From positions 1 to 9,853 of the forward strand of contig JAGACP010000012.1 of assembly GCA_017614055.1 (NCBI GenBank): a stretch of 9,853 bases of DNA, given 5' to 3'. The stretch is from Erysipelotrichaceae bacterium (GTDB taxonomy: Bacteria; Bacillota_I; Bacilli_A; Erysipelotrichales; Erysipelotrichaceae). A program made the translations under genes and the position numbers. This document shows, piece by piece, positions 6,355 to 9,853 of this stretch (positions are counted from its first letter, which is position 1; each line of letters begins with the position of its first letter). The notes beneath the pieces are model-generated. The model had not been told where the DNA came from. It ran no database searches and worked only from the letters and a program-made list of their open reading frames with translations.

Positions 6355-8574
6355 TTATTTTCTGCCGAAGATCCTGATCTCGCCTGAACGGCTTTCTTTT
6401 TCCTTCTTTTCAGGCTTATCTTCCTTGTTTTTCTTGTTGTTGTTATTGTTGCTGTTGTTGTCCTTGGTCTTTTCAGGCTTAGGCAGCAGTTCCTTGGCGG
6501 AAACGCTGACCTTGCCCTTCTCGTCGATCTCCATGACCTTGACCTGGATCTTGTCGCCTATCTTCAGCACGTCTTCAGGCTTGTCGACTCTCTCGTGTCT
6601 GATCTTGGATACGTGAAGCAGAGCATCCTGTCCCTTGAACAGTTCGACGAAAGCACCGAACTTCTCGAGTCTTACGACAGTCGCGTCGTAGATCTCGCCT
6701 ACCTTGGCTTCCCTGGTGATCTCGTCGATCATGGCCTTGGCCTTGTCGATGGCTTCCTTGTCGGTATGATAGATGACGACCTTGCCGTCATCGTCGATGT
6801 CGATCTTGACGTCGTTGCACTTCTCGATGATGTCGTTGATGACCTTTCCGCCCGTACCGATGACTTCTCTGATCTTGTCGGTAGGAATCGTGAATGTGAT
6901 CATCTTAGGAGCGTACTTGCTGACCTCGGCACGAGGAGCGGCTATCGCAGCTTCCATGTTGTCGAGTATCTGCATGCGTCCCTGGTGAGCCTGCGCCAGA
7001 GCTTCCTTGAAGATCTCTCTGGTTATGCCCTTGCACTTGATATCCATCTGCAGGGCGGTGATTCCTTCTCTTGTTCCGGCGACCTTGAAATCCATGTCTC
7101 CGTAGTGGTCTTCCATGCCCTGGATATCGGTAAGGATCGAATAGTTCTCGCCGGTCGTGATAAGTCCCATCGCAACGCCTGCCACAGGAGCCTTGATCGG
7201 AACGCCTGCAGCCATCAGCGACATAGAACCAGCGCAGATCGAAGCCTGCGAGCTTGAACCGTTGGATTCCAGGACTTCAGCGACTGTCCTGATCGCATAA
7301 GGGAATTCATCCTCTGAAGGGATGACCTGCAGCAATGCTCTCTCGCCGAGGGCACCGTGGCCGATCTCTCTTCTTCCCGGAGTTCCCATCCTGCCTACTT
7401 CACCTACGCAGTAAGGCGGGAAGTTGTACTGATGCATGAAGCGCTTCTCTTCGACTTCCGTCAGGTCATCGACGATCTGGTTGTCTCCCAGAGGACCCAG
7501 CGTGGTAACCGAGAGGACCTGCGTCTGACCGCGGGTGAACATTGCCGAACCGTGTACTCTCGGCAGCAGGTCTACCTGCGAATCGAGAGGTCTGATCTCG
7601 TCGAGGGCTCTTCCGTCAGGTCTGATCTTCTCGTCGGAGATCAGTCTTCTGACTTCGTTGGCGATGATCTCGGTGCAGTACTCTCCGGTCTGCTTGACCA
7701 TCTTGTCTATCTCTTTCTCGCTGAGTGAAGGATCATTCTCGAAATGTTCCTTCATCTCGTTGGTGATATTCTCCTGAGCCGCATATGACTCAAGCTTGTC
7801 GTGGATCGATACGGCTTCCTCAAGTCTTGCCTTGCCGTTGGCATTGACATATTCCTTTACCATCGGATCGATCTCGTACAATACGACTTCCATCTTCTCC
7901 TTGCCTACCTTGGCGATGATCTCGTTCTGGAAGGCGCAGAGTTCCTTTACTTTCTCATGACCGAACATCAGGGCATCGAGCATCAGATCTTCGCTGACCT
8001 CGTGAGCTCCCGCCTCGACCATGTTCAGAGCCTCGGACGTACCTGCGACCGTCAGGTCGATCAGGGACTTCTCCAGCTGTTCAACAGACGGATTGACGAC
8101 GAACTGGCCGTCGACATATGCCACCTTGACTCCGGCGATCGGACCGTCAAACGGGATGTTCGAGATACACAGGGCAAGCGATGCTCCCAGCATGGCGGAC
8201 ATTTCCGGTGAACAGTCGGTATCCGTAGACAGTACGGTATTTACAACCTGGACTTCATTCCTGAAGCCTTCCGCAAACAACGGACGTATAGGCCTGTCGA
8301 TCAGCCTCGCGGTAAGCGTGGCGTGCTCGCTTGGACGTCCCTCTCTTCTGAGGAAGCTTCCCGGGATCTTTCCTGCCGAATACAGTTTCTCTTCGAAAGA
8401 CACTGTCAGCGGGAAGAAATCCGAATCCTTCGCAACATTCGATGCGCATGCGGTGGACAGAGTGACCGTGTCACCGTATCTCACCAGAACAGACCCTCCG
8501 GCCTGTTTTGCGATTTCTCCAGTCTCGACGCTTAATTTTCGACCATAGAAATCTAAATCAAAAACTTCTTTCAT
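6355..8574 (-). CDS. pnp: Polyribonucleotide nucleotidyltransferase (PNPase)
   Basis: A 739-residue phosphorolytic 3'-5' exoribonuclease that degrades RNA to nucleoside diphosphates, acting as a cytosolic trimer. Order of domains: first RNase PH-like core (about 1-230) with [10 protein letters not shown] at 74-83, helical linker (about 240-315), second catalytic RNase PH core (about 318-550) with [19 protein letters not shown] at 396-414, the phosphate-binding SNGSSSQ at 437-443 and the catalytic [10 protein letters not shown] at 488-497 (Asp489, Asp495 and Lys497 match the E. coli active site). A KH domain follows with GTGGK at 573-577, then an S1 domain at about 625-693. The C-terminus is a K/N/E-rich disordered tail (698-728) ending in a distinct EIRIFGRK. 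The start has a Shine-Dalgarno-like AGAGGAAAG at 8582-8590. In many Bacillota pnp follows rpsO; here it is monocistronic, with a divergent cca upstream and a terminator 6 nt after its stop. Confidence 0.98.
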   Translation of the reverse strand: MKEVFDLDFYGRKLSVETGEIAKQAGGSVLVRYGDTVTLSTACASNVAKDSDFFPLTVSFEEKLYSAGKIPGSFLRREGRPSEHATLTARLIDRPIRPLFAEGFRNEVQVVNTVLSTDTDCSPEMSAMLGASLALCISNIPFDGPIAGVKVAYVDGQFVVNPSVEQLEKSLIDLTVAGTSEALNMVEAGAHEVSEDLMLDALMFGHEKVKELCAFQNEIIAKVGKEKMEVVLYEIDPMVKEYVNANGKARLEEAVSIHDKLESYAAQENITNEMKEHFENDPSLSEKEIDKMVKQTGEYCTEIIANEVRRLISDEKIRPDGRALDEIRPLDSQVDLLPRVHGSAMFTRGQTQVLSVTTLGPLGDNQIVDDLTEVEEKRFMHQYNFPPYCVGEVGRMGTPGRREIGHGALGERALLQVIPSEDEFPYAIRTVAEVLESNGSSSQASICAGSMSLMAAGVPIKAPVAGVAMGLITTGENYSILTDIQGMEDHYGDMDFKVAGTREGITALQMDIKCKGITREIFKEALAQAHQGRMQILDNMEAAIAAPRAEVSKYAPKMITFTIPTDKIREVIGTGGKVINDIIEKCNDVKIDIDDDGKVVIYHTDKEAIDKAKAMIDEITREAKVGEIYDATVVRLEKFGAFVELFKGQDALLHVSKIRHERVDKPEDVLKIGDKIQVKVMEIDEKGKVSVSAKELLPKPEKTKDNNSNNNNNKKNKEDKPEKKEKESRSGEIRIFGRK
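6434..6460 (-). repeat. Short AAC trinucleotide repeat coding the Asn run of the PNPase tail
   Basis: Nine consecutive triplets on the minus strand, seven of them CAA-phase repeats and two with a single change, encode [13 protein letters not shown] residues at about 706-714 of PNPase. The tract is in frame, so gain or loss of units would change only the linker length. Confidence 0.7.
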
Positions 8575-8604
8575 CTTTTTTCTTTCCTCTTTTCAAACGT
8601 TATA

Positions 8605-8613
8605 ATTCTATCA
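8605..8613 (-). promoter_or_regulatory. Candidate extended -10 promoter of pnp
   Basis: TGATAGAAT on the minus strand is an extended -10 (TGn plus TAGAAT). It would start transcription roughly 25 nt before the pnp ATG, leaving room for the purine-rich Shine-Dalgarno at 8582-8590. No convincing -35 is seen, which is acceptable for an extended -10 but lowers certainty. An AT-rich TATAAA at about 8650 on the same strand is a weaker alternative. Confidence 0.5.
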
Positions 8614-8650
8614 CAATATTTTCATAAAAACTAAAATAAAGATAATTTTA

Positions 8651-8656
8651 TATAAT
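8651..8656 (+). promoter_or_regulatory. Candidate -10 box for cca, 6 nt before its ATG
   Basis: A perfect TATAAT is followed by 6 nt (GAATGT) and then the cca ATG, so initiation 6-7 nt downstream would give a transcript beginning at or near the start codon. There is no Shine-Dalgarno between the box and the ATG. The upstream DNA is very AT-rich with no good -35 (AAACTA at 17 nt spacing). The box shares the 88-bp divergent region with the pnp promoter on the other strand. Confidence 0.6.
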
Positions 8657-8662
8657 GAATGT

Positions 8663-9796
8663 ATGAGAAAACCCGATGAAGCGGTATATACGGCTCTTAA
8701 GAAACTGAACGACAAAGGATACGAAGCATATCTCGTAGGCGGTGCGGTCAGGGATTTTCTTCTGGGCAAAATCAACAGCGACTACGACATTACAACCAAC
8801 GCCTCGCCTGAAGCGGTAAGGATGGTGTTCGATGAATATACCTGCTACAACGTCGGCAAGAAACACGGCACCGTTACGGTGCTTATAGGGAGAGACAAGA
8901 TAGACATAACTCCTTACAGGAGCGAATCGGACTATCTCGACCACCGTCATCCCGAGAATGTGACCTTCACAGGCGATCTGGAACAGGATCTTGAAAGAAG
9001 AGACTTCACGATAAACGCCATGTGTCTGGACAAGGACGGAAACATCGTCGACCTCCACGGAGGGATGGATGATCTTCAAAACAGGATAATAAGGACCGTC
9101 GGTGATCCTGAGAAACGTTTCACCGAAGATGCGCTGAGGATACTCAGAGCCATAAGATTCAAGGCACAGCTTGATTTCTCCATCGAAGAAGAGACCGACA
9201 GGCAGATCCATCTTCTCAAGGATACGCTAGACTACATATCGCCCGAACGCAAGAAGGAAGAGCTCCTGCATCTTCTGTGCTTCGAGAACGCTTATCCAAT
9301 AATCAACGAGTATCTCGATGTTTTTCAGACATTCATGCCTTTCGGCAGGATCGAAAGAGAGAGGAACGATTTCACCGATCCTGTCTATTCCCTGGCCTGT
9401 CTTCTGAAGGACTGCGACGAACTGAAACTCAGATCTTTAAAATACTCCAACAAAGAGATAGACCTCATAAAGACGCTCATAGCTTCCGCGAAGATAGACA
9501 TCGATGACGACTATCAGTTCATTTCCGCAATGACCAACATCTTCCGTAAAGATGTCCTGGCTTTCCTTGAACAATACCATCATATCGATCTCAAGGAACG
9601 CTATGAAGCATTGAAACAGTACATGGTCGACGTCAACGATCTCAGGATAGACGGCCGGCAGATAGAAGGATTCGGATACGAAGGCAGACAGATAAGCGGA
9701 GTGAAAAGACATCTGACGGACATGATATGGCAAAAGAAACTCGTCAACACCGAGGAGGCTCTGAACGATTATTTGCAAAATCATCGGATAGAGTAA
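8663..9796 (+). CDS. cca: CCA tRNA nucleotidyltransferase (class II)
   Basis: A 377-residue enzyme that adds or repairs the CCA 3' end of tRNAs from CTP and ATP without a template. The class II nucleotidyltransferase head is clear: YLVGGAVRDFLLG at 23-35, the catalytic DYD at 40-42 (NSDYDITTNASPE), RRDFTINAM at 112-120, the LHGGMDDL turn at 131-138, and the nucleotide-selecting EDALRILRAIRF at 155-166. The rest is the helical neck/body/tail that grips the tRNA acceptor arm. Length is a little below the roughly 400 residues of Bacillus CCA enzymes and there is no C-terminal HD phosphohydrolase domain, as expected in this phylum. A poly(A) polymerase is the main alternative but is less likely in Bacillota. 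ATG 8663 is the first in-frame start and gives the family N-terminus; an ATG at 8655 is out of frame. No terminator is visible after the stop. Confidence 0.95.
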   Translation: MRKPDEAVYTALKKLNDKGYEAYLVGGAVRDFLLGKINSDYDITTNASPEAVRMVFDEYTCYNVGKKHGTVTVLIGRDKIDITPYRSESDYLDHRHPENVTFTGDLEQDLERRDFTINAMCLDKDGNIVDLHGGMDDLQNRIIRTVGDPEKRFTEDALRILRAIRFKAQLDFSIEEETDRQIHLLKDTLDYISPERKKEELLHLLCFENAYPIINEYLDVFQTFMPFGRIERERNDFTDPVYSLACLLKDCDELKLRSLKYSNKEIDLIKTLIASAKIDIDDDYQFISAMTNIFRKDVLAFLEQYHHIDLKERYEALKQYMVDVNDLRIDGRQIEGFGYEGRQISGVKRHLTDMIWQKKLVNTEEALNDYLQNHRIE

Positions 9797-9808
9797 TGAT
9801 TTTTATAC

Positions 9809-9814
9809 TATAAT
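9809..9814 (+). promoter_or_regulatory. Candidate -10 box 6 nt before the ATG at 9821
   Basis: TATAAT lies in the 24-nt gap after cca and is followed by 6 nt (AGGGAT) before the ATG. An overlapping TATACT at 9804-9809 is a second possible -10. The AGGG in the 6-nt spacer ends only 2 nt from the ATG, too close for a normal Shine-Dalgarno. No -35 matching TTGACA is seen at 16-18 nt, and it would have to lie in the end of cca. Confidence 0.5.
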
Positions 9815-9820
9815 AGGGAT

Positions 9821-9853
9821 ATGAAACTGGCCAAGATAAACGCCGAGACATTC
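9821..9853 (+). CDS. Start of an unidentified gene, cut by the right edge
   Basis: An open frame beginning ATG at 9821 gives MKLAKINAETF before the window ends, too little to name. It follows cca by 24 nt on the same strand with no terminator between them, so it may be read with cca, from its own -10 box at 9809-9814, or both. The only evidence that it is a gene is the ATG, the promoter-like spacing and the position. Confidence 0.55.
   Translation, partial: MKLAKINAETF

Noticed and set aside
6595..7257. 220-residue open frame on the plus strand opposite pnp
   Set aside because: It is antisense to the conserved KH/S1 and catalytic regions of PNPase, has no start signal and no recognisable domain; long antisense frames follow from the codon bias of pnp.
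8648..9211. 187-residue minus-strand open frame opposite cca
   Set aside because: Mirror of the conserved nucleotidyltransferase head of cca; it would also have to end inside the divergent promoter region.
1..9853. CRISPR array, insertion sequence, prophage or defence system
   Set aside because: No spaced direct repeats, terminal inverted repeats, transposase or phage-like genes were seen; nearly all bases belong to conserved housekeeping genes.

Overview
The window reads as a chromosomal housekeeping segment from a low-to-mid GC Gram-positive bacterium (Bacillota). The gene order polA-mutM-coaE-dnaB is the classic Firmicutes replication/repair neighbourhood, PolA carries the degenerate proofreading domain typical of Bacillus-type enzymes, and the surface protein is a lipoprotein. 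UGA is used as a stop (lipoprotein gene, mutM, coaE/mutM ATGA junction) and Trp is TGG, so this is not a Mollicute using code 4. Weak -35 elements and apparent leaderless starts fit a relative of the Mollicutes such as Erysipelotrichia, but that placement is inference.

Minus strand, read right to left. pnp (6355-8574) is a stand-alone unit with its own promoter and a strong intrinsic terminator (6321-6348). A second unit then begins directly behind the terminator: trmB (5668-6279), a ZnuA-like lipoprotein (4613-5665), polA (2062-4632), mutM (1247-2062), coaE (690-1250) and dnaB (1-696, running off the left edge). These six genes are packed with gaps of at most 2 nt or overlaps of 1, 4, 7 and 20 nt, so they almost certainly form one translationally coupled operon: tRNA modification, an exported lipoprotein, DNA polymerase I, 8-oxoguanine repair, the last step of CoA synthesis and replication initiation.

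Plus strand. cca (8663-9796) is divergent from pnp across an 88-bp AT-rich double promoter region, and a further gene starts at 9821 and runs off the right edge. No stretch without a gene exceeds 90 bp. No tRNA, rRNA, CRISPR, insertion sequence or prophage signal was seen.

Two points stand out. First, the ZnuA-like lipoprotein has kept the fold motifs of a metal-binding solute receptor but lost every expected metal ligand, and it sits inside a DNA replication/repair operon instead of next to transporter genes. Second, three genes that begin transcription units (trmB, cca and the gene at 9821) each have a TATAAT-like -10 box exactly 6 nt before the ATG and no usable Shine-Dalgarno, which predicts leaderless mRNAs.
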